From NCBI GenBank assembly GCA_964351495.1, contig CAYGOC010000010.1:18556-82555 (forward strand): DNA of 64,000 nucleotides, written 5' to 3'. This DNA is from CAYGOC01 sp964351495. GTDB lineage: Bacteria > Chlamydiota > Chlamydiia > Chlamydiales > SM23-39. The notes under the pieces were generated by a model that was not told where the DNA came from, ran no database searches, and saw only the letters and a list, made by a program, of their open reading frames with translations. Of the stretch, positions 26,026-34,399 are shown in pieces (position 1 is the stretch's first letter; every line of letters starts with the position of its first letter). The position numbers and the translations under genes are program-made.

Positions 26026-27189
26026 TTAAACAGTATAATGGCGAAGTATGTCTGTGAAATTTAGCACCCAAAGGGAATAGCCTCCTATCAAAGCATGTGA
26101 AACGGAGCATCCAACAATAGATTTTTGTCGGTGAAAAAGCCAACCCCAAAAAAGACCAACTGTAAAAGCAACTACAGCAAATAAAAGGCCAAATAAGGAA
26201 TGGAAGGAAGCAAAAAGAAAATTGGCCAGTAGGATGGCTTTTAAGGGCTTGTAAGATCCTGACAGAGTAAATTGTATGGTACTTTGAAAAGTTCCTCGAA
26301 CAATGAACTCTTGTGGGATGGCTAGTAGCATATAAACAGGACCTATTAAAAAAGACCAAGAACCCAAAGACTTAAGATGAACCGCAAAGATATCCTCTCC
26401 TTGGAAGTAAAGAACATACTTCACAATCTCTTCTTTAAGGAATGTCGCTCCTATAAGGAATGGGAGGGAGAAAGCGACCCCTTCCAACGCATTTTTTTTC
26501 CAGTTTTTCAGCGTAAAACCATAAAACTCTAAGGGAAACTGACTTTTCTTAAGGTGCCTGATTAGGATTAAAGTCATAAACAGGATGGTGGGGAAAGAGA
26601 TAAAAGAAGAGACCTTAACGCTTGATACGTGCTTATTTATAAGTGAAACAAAAAAAATCCAAGCAACCAAAATAACTAAAGAAGAAAACAACAAATTTCC
26701 CAATTCTAGTCGTGCCTGGCTGTGCTCTAACTCTGATCGCAGAGCTTTAACAGTAATTTCAGTCGTCTTACGTAAATTACGTGCTAGTATAATCGCGATA
26801 TTTTGCGTGATTTTTTTGAAAATAGCTCGTTGTTCGGGACTTGTGAATTGAGATAGACAAAAAACTAAAAATTGACAGTCTTCTAAAGTACGAACAGATG
26901 TGGACCGGGGTAACCCATCAATGGCAGCCGCCTCTCCGGTAATTTGTCCAGGATTTAGAACAGAAATCTGAAGCTCTTCTGAAAGATTCTCTTTTTTGAG
27001 AATTTCCGCCTTGCCGCTTAAAAGTAGATAGATCTCTTTTTTTTGTTCCCCCTCCTTTATGATATAGGCATCTTTTACTACATCTATCTTTTGAGCAGCA
27101 CAAAGGATAAGATCTATCTGTTGATCATCCAATCCCTGAAAAACCTCGCTGGATTTTAAAAGATTGCGATAATTAGCATTTAACTGCAT
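26026..27189 (-). CDS. Cyclic-nucleotide-binding domain fused to CPBP (Abi/CAAX-like) membrane protein
   Basis: An N-terminal cNMP-binding domain (about residues 10-125) carries the phosphate-binding cassette GEAAAIDGLPRSTSVR, with the Gly-Glu and Arg that hold the cyclic phosphate. A helix of about 40 residues links it to a membrane half with about seven hydrophobic segments. That half has the CPBP/Rce1-like motifs: QEFIVRG (normally EExxxR, here the first Glu is Gln), FASFHS (FxxxH), and SVSHALIGG. It may be a membrane protease or non-catalytic relative gated by a nucleotide. It heads the operon with the acyltransferase-like and hydroxylase genes. The fusion is seen in the sequence; the function is not established. 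Confidence 0.78.
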   Translation of the reverse strand: MQLNANYRNLLKSSEVFQGLDDQQIDLILCAAQKIDVVKDAYIIKEGEQKKEIYLLLSGKAEILKKENLSEELQISVLNPGQITGEAAAIDGLPRSTSVRTLEDCQFLVFCLSQFTSPEQRAIFKKITQNIAIILARNLRKTTEITVKALRSELEHSQARLELGNLLFSSLVILVAWIFFVSLINKHVSSVKVSSFISFPTILFMTLILIRHLKKSQFPLEFYGFTLKNWKKNALEGVAFSLPFLIGATFLKEEIVKYVLYFQGEDIFAVHLKSLGSWSFLIGPVYMLLAIPQEFIVRGTFQSTIQFTLSGSYKPLKAILLANFLFASFHSLFGLLFAVVAFTVGLFWGWLFHRQKSIVGCSVSHALIGGYSLWVLNFTDILRHYTV

Positions 27190-27303
27190 GTGTCCGGCTC
27201 CTTTAAAAGAAAGTTCTAGCCTCTCCCTCCAATCCGGAAACTACTTTAAAGATCTTCAAAAGTCAACAAGTAATAAGGATTAGAAAGAACAGCCAAAACT
27301 AGC

Positions 27304-27981
27304 TTAACTAAATCCCTTATTATCGGGTAATTTTGTTATTACCCGATAAATAAACACACAACTTAAGGCGGCAAAAAAACACCAGACTGAGCTGGCAGCA
27401 TATTTGTAAAAAACTAAAGCGAAAAACAATCCAACTCCGATGGAGGTGCCAATTATCTTCATTCCTTTGGCGCTTGAGATAAAAAAGGGAGCTATAACGC
27501 AAAGAATATACACAATTAAAGCTATCCAAACTCGATAGGAAAAATTAGTAAACCAATATCTTTCGAAGAAAAAATAGGCTACGTGGTTACATTTGATACG
27601 CAGACCAGGCCCCACCTGTATTAGATAATATATTCCAACAATGGCAACTAGAAAACCTAAAACTTGTATAAAAAGGTTTAGGTTTCTTCGAAAAGCACGT
27701 TTTTCGAGCATCCAAGCAGAAAATGGGATCCACATAGGCCAAATGCCCACGGCAATTGCTATAAAACCATAGCCGGTTATTTGTTTAAGCCAGAGTAGAG
27801 AAGGGTTTTTATAGGTTAACCAAGTAATTCCCTCCAATCCCTGCTGAAGAGAAAGAAGGAATTGAATAAATATAAGGGGTAAGGCTCTTTTGCTCTTATT
27901 TTTGATTTTATATAAGGAGAGAAGACCAATAGCACCTAATATACCTGATGCTGTAAAGCTTGCAGAAGCTGAAAAACACAT
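27304..27981 (-). CDS. Seven-helix membrane protein with MCFSA start (DUF6629-like)
   Basis: A 225-residue protein beginning MCFSASASFTASGILGAIG. This start and the evenly spaced seven hydrophobic segments are the pattern I associate with the uncharacterised DUF6629 family (from memory). Charged residues are few and no enzymatic motif is seen. It sits alone between the cNMP-CPBP operon and the dab operon, on the same strand, with 115 bases to the former. Confidence 0.65.
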   Translation of the reverse strand: MCFSASASFTASGILGAIGLLSLYKIKNKSKRALPLIFIQFLLSLQQGLEGITWLTYKNPSLLWLKQITGYGFIAIAVGIWPMWIPFSAWMLEKRAFRRNLNLFIQVLGFLVAIVGIYYLIQVGPGLRIKCNHVAYFFFERYWFTNFSYRVWIALIVYILCVIAPFFISSAKGMKIIGTSIGVGLFFALVFYKYAASSVWCFFAALSCVFIYRVITKLPDNKGFS

Positions 27982-28298
27982 CTTGAACGAGGGGTTACAA
28001 AAACCTGAAGCTACCAGATATTACAAGCTTTTACAAGAGACTAAAAATTTCTGTAAGGGGAGTTGTAAGTAAAACCTGCCCTAACCTTACATAGGGAAGT
28101 TGAAAGATGCTTCGTTTTTTCGTGCTTCGCACAAGAAAAAAAATTTACCAGTGGCGGTCTAGACGCCTCTTAAGAAAAATCGGATCTTTTTAAACAAATT
28201 CATCAAGCATTCGCTAGTCACTCTTACGCAATTTATGAATTTATTTTTTTGGAATGGTATAAATATAAAGCAATTTCCTTTGTAGGCAGGATTAGGTT
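27982..28298. other. Intergenic region after dabA
   Basis: These 317 bases have no supported gene. They hold an inverted repeat at 28112-28143: GTGC-TTC-GCAC flanked by T runs on the left and A runs on the right. No T run follows the hairpin in either direction, so it is a weak terminator candidate. A second short palindrome, GTCTAGAC, lies at about 28157-28164. The rest is featureless. Confidence 0.5.
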
Positions 28299-30527
28299 TT
28301 AGTCTGCTTTCTTCCATGTAAAATTTCTTTGCAAGAAATACGTAATGTGGTTTTTTGGCTCTATGCAAGCCAGCCTTACCCAACCGTTGCCAAATAGTTT
28401 TTGTAGAACTGGTTCTGCTTGAATAATAGGATCTAGTTTTTCAGTCGGGGAGTATACAACTGTAAGAAGTCTTTGTGGTTTATGGTATCTTTGTTTGTCG
28501 CTAGAATATACAGATTGCAAGGGTAGCCCTGTCATAAGGTCACTGGCATTTCCTTGCATCACACCTATTTTACCAGTAATGTTTTTCGTTACTTTGCTGC
28601 CTCCTCCAAAAGAGGTGTTATCTAGAGTGGAAAAAAGATATTGTGAATTAATCCATTGGGCAACCACCATGGGAGCTGTAAGGATTGTTTGAAGAAACTT
28701 TCCACTCGGGTCTTGTGAGTAATCATACGAATGTAAAAAACATCTTCCATCTAAATCAAGAGAGCAGGTGAGACTACGAGGTGCAGCAATAAAAGCAGCA
28801 TTTCTTGCGAGTCCCCATTCAGGACGAACTTGAGCCCAATCCTCAGAGCGACGTTTTATATGCAGTTTAGAATGGAGGGGAGTCGATGTTGGTTCCATTT
28901 TTTGGAATCGTATACTATTATTGGTTTTTCGGGCTTTTTCTAAGTCTTGTTTTATCCCGGTTAACGAGTCTATTTTTTTAGTTTCATAGAGGAAAAATTC
29001 ATCGGTAGTGGTGTTGTGTTTTGCTCCGAGGAAGTGAGTCTCTTCCGGAATACAAATCCCTTGATTTGCAAGATGGGTTCTTACTTCAGTTTTATTTAGT
29101 ATAGCAGCCAAGATTCTAGCGTTGCTACAACCATGGTTTCCTCCACATGCCCCACAATCTAAGGAAGACGCATAAGCATTATTTTCAGTGGAGCTACCGT
29201 GACCACAAAAAACTATTATAGGAGCAAAGTGTTTCGTTAAGCCCACCATTTTTAATGCGTTTTCCGCATAGGCGCATTGATCTTCAAAGGGAATTTCATC
29301 TAGAGATTGGGTCTTTTCGGTTGTTTTGCGGAATAAATTTGCTATAAACTTTTTGAGTTTAGAAGAAAATCCCGGAAAAAAGGTCCGCAATCCTGTCCAC
29401 AATCCACTAAAAATTCCAAGACCTTCTGCTAAAGCAAATGGGGTAGAAAAACTATATTTAGTAGATTGGTACAGCTTTTTTACTGTTTTTAAGAGTGTAT
29501 ACCTATATTCATATTGTAGTGAGTCTTTACAACAGGCAGGAGATTCTTTCACTTCATGTTTTGGTTTTAGTAAAACAGGGCAAGAAGCATACGATTTTTT
29601 TGTTATAGTATCAGTAATTTGGACTGGGATTCCAAAGAAGCCGGCAAAGCCAAACGTTTCATAGTCTCCTGTAGTTTCTAAAGCTTTGCGGAAAGGTTCT
29701 GAACGTACATCAATGCAAAATACAAATTGGGCGGCCGGTGTGTGGCGTTTTTTAATTTTTTGTAGTTTTACCGTATTCAGTAAAGAAAATTGGTAGGTTT
29801 TTTCCAATTCTTCTATTTCATTCAGAGGGTTTTTTTTCGTTTTGGATGTTTCTAGTGCTAGGTAGTGCCATTTTAATAGTTCTTTTGCTTGGGGCCATAG
29901 AAGGTAGGTGATAATAACCCGGATGCATAGGTAGTCAATTTGATTTACTTTGTAAGGAGTTTTATTATTGGGATCTGCCCACTCGGTTTGATATTTAATG
30001 TAGCCTGCCCATCCGTGCATTGTGGTTAATACAAGTTTGAGAAACTCCCCATATTCTTCTTCAGGGATTTGTAGAATATGCAAGCAGTCAGCAAGGGTCT
30101 GTATAGGTGAGTTTGACAAAGATTTTAGCCAATCTATTTTTTTAGGGTCATTTCTATGAAGGTTTGTATCGTGAACTGCAAGAGCTTTCCAGGATAAGTA
30201 GAATCCTAAATTTCTTTGAGGCATCTGGATGGTCGCTTGTCCTTCATCAATATAGGCTTGTAACCATTTAATGGTTTCTCGATTAATATCTTCCATCGGT
30301 TTTGGTATGAATTCTTGTTGGAAATAGGCAGCGCTTTGTAAAAGGGCGGTCTCTATTGGTAAGTTCTCTAATCCTTGTAAAGGATTGACAGCGACTAGAG
30401 CTTTCAAAGGCCAAAAAGGAGCTATTACTTCCCAACTTTCTTTGATTCGTTTTTCAAGGCTTTTTTCCTGGTTTGAAAGAGAAATTGGCCTTGTTTCTTC
30501 TTTTTTTAAGGTAGGTGTTTTGTTCAT
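28299..30527 (-). CDS. dabA: Inorganic carbon uptake subunit DabA (DUF2309)
   Basis: DabA is the cytoplasmic, zinc-containing, carbonic-anhydrase-like subunit of the DAB bicarbonate/CO2 uptake complex, energised by the membrane partner DabB. The family's zinc ligands are visible: Cys and Asp of FCIDVRSEPF (about residue 270) and His and Cys in CGHGSSTENNAYASSLDCGA (about residue 440). His and Cys are exactly 15 residues apart, as in characterised DabA (H524/C539 in Halothiobacillus). At 742 residues it is somewhat shorter than many homologues, but all core motifs are present. It lies 6 bases after dabB, with a divergent LysR gene beyond. In a chlamydia this suggests supply of bicarbonate or pH balance inside the host, probably by horizontal gain. 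Confidence 0.93.
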   Translation of the reverse strand: MNKTPTLKKEETRPISLSNQEKSLEKRIKESWEVIAPFWPLKALVAVNPLQGLENLPIETALLQSAAYFQQEFIPKPMEDINRETIKWLQAYIDEGQATIQMPQRNLGFYLSWKALAVHDTNLHRNDPKKIDWLKSLSNSPIQTLADCLHILQIPEEEYGEFLKLVLTTMHGWAGYIKYQTEWADPNNKTPYKVNQIDYLCIRVIITYLLWPQAKELLKWHYLALETSKTKKNPLNEIEELEKTYQFSLLNTVKLQKIKKRHTPAAQFVFCIDVRSEPFRKALETTGDYETFGFAGFFGIPVQITDTITKKSYASCPVLLKPKHEVKESPACCKDSLQYEYRYTLLKTVKKLYQSTKYSFSTPFALAEGLGIFSGLWTGLRTFFPGFSSKLKKFIANLFRKTTEKTQSLDEIPFEDQCAYAENALKMVGLTKHFAPIIVFCGHGSSTENNAYASSLDCGACGGNHGCSNARILAAILNKTEVRTHLANQGICIPEETHFLGAKHNTTTDEFFLYETKKIDSLTGIKQDLEKARKTNNSIRFQKMEPTSTPLHSKLHIKRRSEDWAQVRPEWGLARNAAFIAAPRSLTCSLDLDGRCFLHSYDYSQDPSGKFLQTILTAPMVVAQWINSQYLFSTLDNTSFGGGSKVTKNITGKIGVMQGNASDLMTGLPLQSVYSSDKQRYHKPQRLLTVVYSPTEKLDPIIQAEPVLQKLFGNGWVRLACIEPKNHITYFLQRNFTWKKAD

Positions 30528-30533
30528 AATTTC

Positions 30534-31874
30534 TTATAAGTATTTATAATAGTTTCGATAAGTGGTGATAGTTTCCGGATGGGGTTGACTCTTGTTCAGA
30601 GCCGTCACATAAACCTTGGATATCCACTTTTGTAGGGGGTTAATTTTTCTAATATTTTCAAAAAAAAGGAGGGATATCCACGATAGTGTTAAAAGTGCGA
30701 TAGATCCGATGTGAAAATAGTTTAAAGGTTGTGGTCTATTTAAGAATGCGGGCTCCATTCCTTTTGTAATCAAAGCTACTATAGATCCATAAGCTATGGA
30801 GAGCGTGCTGCTTGTGATAAATGCAATGGGAAATCGGAATCGGATTTCAGAAGACAAGACTGAAAGGGTAGTCTGGCTAGCGGTTAGAAAAACAATAGCT
30901 GTTAACACCATTGTAGTATTTTGCACAAACCAAGGTTTCCCACTTGCAATTGAGAAGCAGTAGCTCGCAAGAAATCCAGAAGCCAAGCTGCTAATAAATA
31001 AAAAAGCTTTAGGTGGGTAGTTTGTTTTATATCGTATTTCTTGCGCAGCGCTCCCGCTTGCAAGGAATAGATATGCTTTAAACATGCCATGTGTAACTAG
31101 ATGAGCTAAGGCAGCCGGAAATAGTCCAAGACCGCATTGAGCTAGCATAAATCCCATTTGCCCCATTGTTGAAAAGGCTAGCGTTCGTTTTATATCGTTT
31201 TGTAGTAATTTCCAAAAGGTGCCCATGATCGCTGTAATAATGCCGATTAAGAGCATGATATCTAAAAAATAAGAGGTATTAAAATAGAGAGGAGCAAAGC
31301 GGGCGATTAAGAAACCTCCTCCATTTACAAGGCCTGCGTGCATTACAGCTGAAATAGGAGTAGGGGAGTTAAGAGAGCTTACAAGCCATCTATGAAAGGG
31401 CCAGATGGCCGATTGGGTCATGCCTCCGATCAATAGTAATAATAAAATTGGAGCGATAGTGGAGTCTTTGAATTTTTGTTGGGTTAATGCTGTAATGGAA
31501 GTTTCTCCTGTTTCTAAGTATAACAGTAAGAAGGCGCCGGTAATACAAAGCGCTCCGAAAAGATAGTTTTTTGCGGCTAGCATGCCCGAATTTTTGGCTG
31601 CTTTCCAATTTGGCTTATGGATCATTAACCGTATAAGAAGAGAGTTACTCAGTAGCCATGCTGTCAAAAATAAAAATATATGGTCAGAGCAAACTAGTAG
31701 TCCTATCGAGACTAGTAAAATCAGTAAGTACAAGAAAAACATTCGGTATCGAGTATCTCCTTTCATATATCTGAAAGAAAAACTACCTATGCAAGCTCCA
31801 ATAAATACAATAAGAGGGAGCATAACCATTGCGATGGAATCGAAATTAAATAAAGATTTAACATAAAAAGCCAT
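30534..31874 (-). CDS. dabB: DabB, NuoL/MrpA-like membrane subunit of the DAB carbon uptake system
   Basis: A 446-residue membrane protein with about twelve helices of the complex I proton-channel family. Family motifs include TQSAIWPFHRWLVSSLNSPT and SAVMHAGLVNGGGF (the loop with the ion-path histidine), ILGF-like FSTMGQMGFMLAQCG, and HLVTHGMFKAYLFLASG with the broken-helix Lys. No nuo operon surrounds it; it is paired with dabA, which identifies it as DabB rather than a respiratory subunit. It probably couples cation influx to DabA. The start lies 96 bases from the divergent LysR gene. Confidence 0.92.
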   Translation of the reverse strand: MAFYVKSLFNFDSIAMVMLPLIVFIGACIGSFSFRYMKGDTRYRMFFLYLLILLVSIGLLVCSDHIFLFLTAWLLSNSLLIRLMIHKPNWKAAKNSGMLAAKNYLFGALCITGAFLLLYLETGETSITALTQQKFKDSTIAPILLLLLIGGMTQSAIWPFHRWLVSSLNSPTPISAVMHAGLVNGGGFLIARFAPLYFNTSYFLDIMLLIGIITAIMGTFWKLLQNDIKRTLAFSTMGQMGFMLAQCGLGLFPAALAHLVTHGMFKAYLFLASGSAAQEIRYKTNYPPKAFLFISSLASGFLASYCFSIASGKPWFVQNTTMVLTAIVFLTASQTTLSVLSSEIRFRFPIAFITSSTLSIAYGSIVALITKGMEPAFLNRPQPLNYFHIGSIALLTLSWISLLFFENIRKINPLQKWISKVYVTALNKSQPHPETITTYRNYYKYL

Positions 31875-31887
31875 GGTAATTCAGCTC

Positions 31888-31906
31888 GAATTATTTTATT
31901 GGATTC
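31888..31906. promoter_or_regulatory. Candidate LysR-type operator between dabB and its regulator
   Basis: A dyad GAAT (31888-31891), 11 bases, ATTC (31903-31906) fits the T-N11-A rule of LysR-type binding sites exactly. It lies 14 bases before the dabB start codon and 65 bases before the divergent regulator start. Confidence 0.45.
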
Positions 31907-31970
31907 AATATACAATTTATCGTATTATTAGAAAAATTAAAAACACTTATAGAGTTGATTAAAAAATCTT

Positions 31971-32813
31971 ATGGACCTAGACTCTTTTGCTTTGAAATGC
32001 TTTATTAAAGTGGCTGAAAATAAGAACTTTACTAAAGCGGCCCAATATATAGGAAGAACCCAGTCGGCTGTTAGTCAGCAGATAGCGAAATTAGAAGCTA
32101 TGCTGGGTAAAAAACTAATTACCAGAGGTCAAAAAATCAGCTTAACCCAAGAAGGGGAATTACTGCTTAGTTATGCCAGAAAAATTTTTAGCTTGTGTAA
32201 TGAAGTTGTTGATCGGTTTAGGGAGCCTGAGCTAGAAGGAGAGCTCCGATTCGGTTTGCCGGAAGACTTTGCGACGGTGTTTCTTTCAGAAGTATTAGTT
32301 GATTTTACTCGTATCCATCCTAGGGTCTTATTACATGTTGAGTGTGATCTTACTCTAAATTTATTTAGGCGATTTAAAAAGAAAGAGTTTGATTTAGTTT
32401 TGGTAAAAATGAGTCGACCGGAAGAATTTCCTAACGGTATTGAGGTTTGGTCTGAATCTTTAAAATGGGTTGGGGATTCTAGACTGATTGAAAATAACAC
32501 GCAAATTCCGCTAGTTCTATCTCCTGCTCCATGCGTATACCGTGCTTCGGCTATCAAGGCTCTTGAAAACGTGGGTCGAAGGTGGAGATTGGTATTTACA
32601 AGTTCGAGCCGGGCGGGGACAATCGCTGCAGTTAAGGCGGGTATGGGGATTACCGTCATGCCTCACGCAATGGTTCCTAAGGACTTGGAAGTTATTGAAC
32701 TTCCTACTCTTCCAAAGCTGAGGGATACACACGTATCACTGCTGAAACATCAGTTAGAAAATCCTGGGGTCAATACACTAGAAAAATTTGTTATAGAAAA
32801 ATTACAGCCTTAG
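31971..32813 (+). CDS. LysR-family regulator, probably of the dab operon
   Basis: An N-terminal winged HTH (about residues 4-63) has the LysR consensus CFIKVAENKNFTKAAQYI followed by SQSAVSQQIAKLE. The remaining part is a type 2 periplasmic-binding-like effector domain (LRFGLPEDFATVFLSEVLVDF). At 280 residues it is a little short but complete. Its divergent placement next to dabBA implies local control, probably by a carbon-status or ionic signal; CbbR/CcmR-type relatives control carbon uptake in other bacteria. It faces the NTT gene across 22 bases. Confidence 0.88.
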   Translation: MDLDSFALKCFIKVAENKNFTKAAQYIGRTQSAVSQQIAKLEAMLGKKLITRGQKISLTQEGELLLSYARKIFSLCNEVVDRFREPELEGELRFGLPEDFATVFLSEVLVDFTRIHPRVLLHVECDLTLNLFRRFKKKEFDLVLVKMSRPEEFPNGIEVWSESLKWVGDSRLIENNTQIPLVLSPAPCVYRASAIKALENVGRRWRLVFTSSSRAGTIAAVKAGMGITVMPHAMVPKDLEVIELPTLPKLRDTHVSLLKHQLENPGVNTLEKFVIEKLQP

Positions 32814-32835
32814 CGTTTTACCCAGATAATAGTTT

Positions 32836-34242
32836 TTAGCAGATCGTTTTATTCTCTTTCACAGCCTTTCTAAAAGAGTTTCCTAAGAAAAGAGCAATGA
32901 TAAGCCATAAGACTAAAAGAGGAATACAAAGAACAGAACTCAAAGTGAGATAGTAGGATCTACCTAAAGCAGAGCCAAAAGCCCCTTGTAGAGGGCTTAA
33001 AGACATATTAAACAAAGAGCCTGCTTGTTTGGAAGATCTAGAGCCAAAGGTTTCTATCCAGGCTTGTGCTTTAAACTTTACGTCAGGGGTTGTGGGGATG
33101 TAGAGCTGTTTTAGAGCAGGGCCATTTAAGGCGTAGTTTATTGCTTTAGATCCTACCATAAGACCAAATAAGAAAGAGAGGGAATCAAGTGTCACAAATC
33201 CAAAAAGAGCAAGCCCTACAATAAGAGGCATAAGAGCCAGAGCAGTTTTTATTCCTAAGAAGCGGGTGATGTTGCTGATACCTAGTAAAAGGCACGTTAA
33301 AGAGACTACATTTACAATCGACCCGTAGATACTCAAATAGTTACTCAAAGCCACCCCCGAATAGACAGACCCCGCTGCTATTTTGAAGTTAAAGTCAAAA
33401 ATAGTGACAGCTACCTCGTATATGAAGTTAGCCCCAAAGATACAGAGTAGATAGCGGTGTCTTAAAAGGAGCTTGAGCCCCTCCAGAAAACCGGGTTCTT
33501 GTTTTTTTTCTAGGGGTTTTTCGTTTTTTCCATGGAAGGCTTGCAAAAGGTCTTTGGGGGTTTTCTTTAAAAAGTAGCGAACCATAGGGATAATACAAAG
33601 GATCAGAGCTCCTAAGAAAAGAAGCGATAAAGAATCGGTAGAGAGCTTTAACCTATGAGGAAGTCCCCCTATACCGTAAGGAAAAAGAATTCCGCCTGTT
33701 TGCCCTATGGCTACCACCAAAGGAAAACCCCTTTTGGCGTGCGTAGGTTCTGTAGTGTCAGCAGCAAAAGCCCAGAATAAAGCCACCATTAAAGAGCCAA
33801 AGCTTTCAATAAAAAGATACCAAAAGTATCCCAAAGCTTTAATTCCAACGGCCCCTAGAAAAGAGTTTTCCGCTATTTTTTGGGCAGAGTCTTGAATAAA
33901 AAACATCATGAGACTCGACACCAAAATAGCAAGGCCGTAAAAAGTGGGAAGAATGATCAACATTTTTTCTCGAGAGGTCTTTTCTAAAAGCTTGGTATAA
34001 AACATAACTAAGGGAAGAAGCGCTAAAACAGAGATTGTTTTAGCAAAGGGGAGTTGGTATTTTCCTACTAGCTGGATAAAGATAGCATCTTTTAAGGGGC
34101 GTAGAGTCCAATAAACTCCGATAATGAGTCCGAAAATGACCCCCATCCGCAAAAACTTCTTAAACTCTTCTCTTTCAAAGGTTCCAAAGTTAAATCGGCA
34201 TATCCATTGAAAAAATCCTAAAATGCCTCCCTTCTGCCCCAT
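32836..34242 (-). CDS. ATP/ADP translocase family nucleotide transporter (NTT/Tlc)
   Basis: An inner-membrane carrier of the family used by intracellular bacteria and plastids to take host nucleotides. About eleven hydrophobic segments are present. The diagnostic N-terminal region YWTLRPLKDAIFIQLVG and the middle region SLMVALFWAFAADTT are seen. At 468 residues it is a little shorter than classical Npt1 (about 520), mainly at the C-terminus, where a basic tail is missing. Exchange of ATP for ADP versus import of other nucleotides cannot be told from sequence. It stands alone between the dab locus and the secreted glycosyltransferase operon. Confidence 0.93.
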   Translation of the reverse strand: MGQKGGILGFFQWICRFNFGTFEREEFKKFLRMGVIFGLIIGVYWTLRPLKDAIFIQLVGKYQLPFAKTISVLALLPLVMFYTKLLEKTSREKMLIILPTFYGLAILVSSLMMFFIQDSAQKIAENSFLGAVGIKALGYFWYLFIESFGSLMVALFWAFAADTTEPTHAKRGFPLVVAIGQTGGILFPYGIGGLPHRLKLSTDSLSLLFLGALILCIIPMVRYFLKKTPKDLLQAFHGKNEKPLEKKQEPGFLEGLKLLLRHRYLLCIFGANFIYEVAVTIFDFNFKIAAGSVYSGVALSNYLSIYGSIVNVVSLTCLLLGISNITRFLGIKTALALMPLIVGLALFGFVTLDSLSFLFGLMVGSKAINYALNGPALKQLYIPTTPDVKFKAQAWIETFGSRSSKQAGSLFNMSLSPLQGAFGSALGRSYYLTLSSVLCIPLLVLWLIIALFLGNSFRKAVKENKTIC

Positions 34243-34346
34243 GAAACCACCTTTATTTAATTAATCTTAAACGTTAGTTTTATTTAAAAACAAAACCTTA
34301 TATTTAATTAATAAATCTTTTTAACAATAGTTTCAAGTTAAATAAT

Positions 34347-34376
34347 AGGGGTCCTAAGAAAAGCTCCTAAGACCCT
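34347..34376 (-). terminator. Terminator of the glycosyltransferase operon
   Basis: Read leftward, AGGGTCTTAGG pairs with CTTAGGACCCCT across a 7-base loop AGCTTTT (11 pairs including G-T wobbles, one bulge) and is followed by TATTATTT. It lies 24 bases after the GT90 stop. Confidence 0.5.
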
Positions 34377-34399
34377 GAGAAAAAATAAGGGGAGACTCT

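Noticed and set aside
28112..28143. Terminator for the dab operon
   Set aside because: The hairpin is flanked by T before and A after in both directions, so no T run follows the stem; it is left as an inverted repeat.
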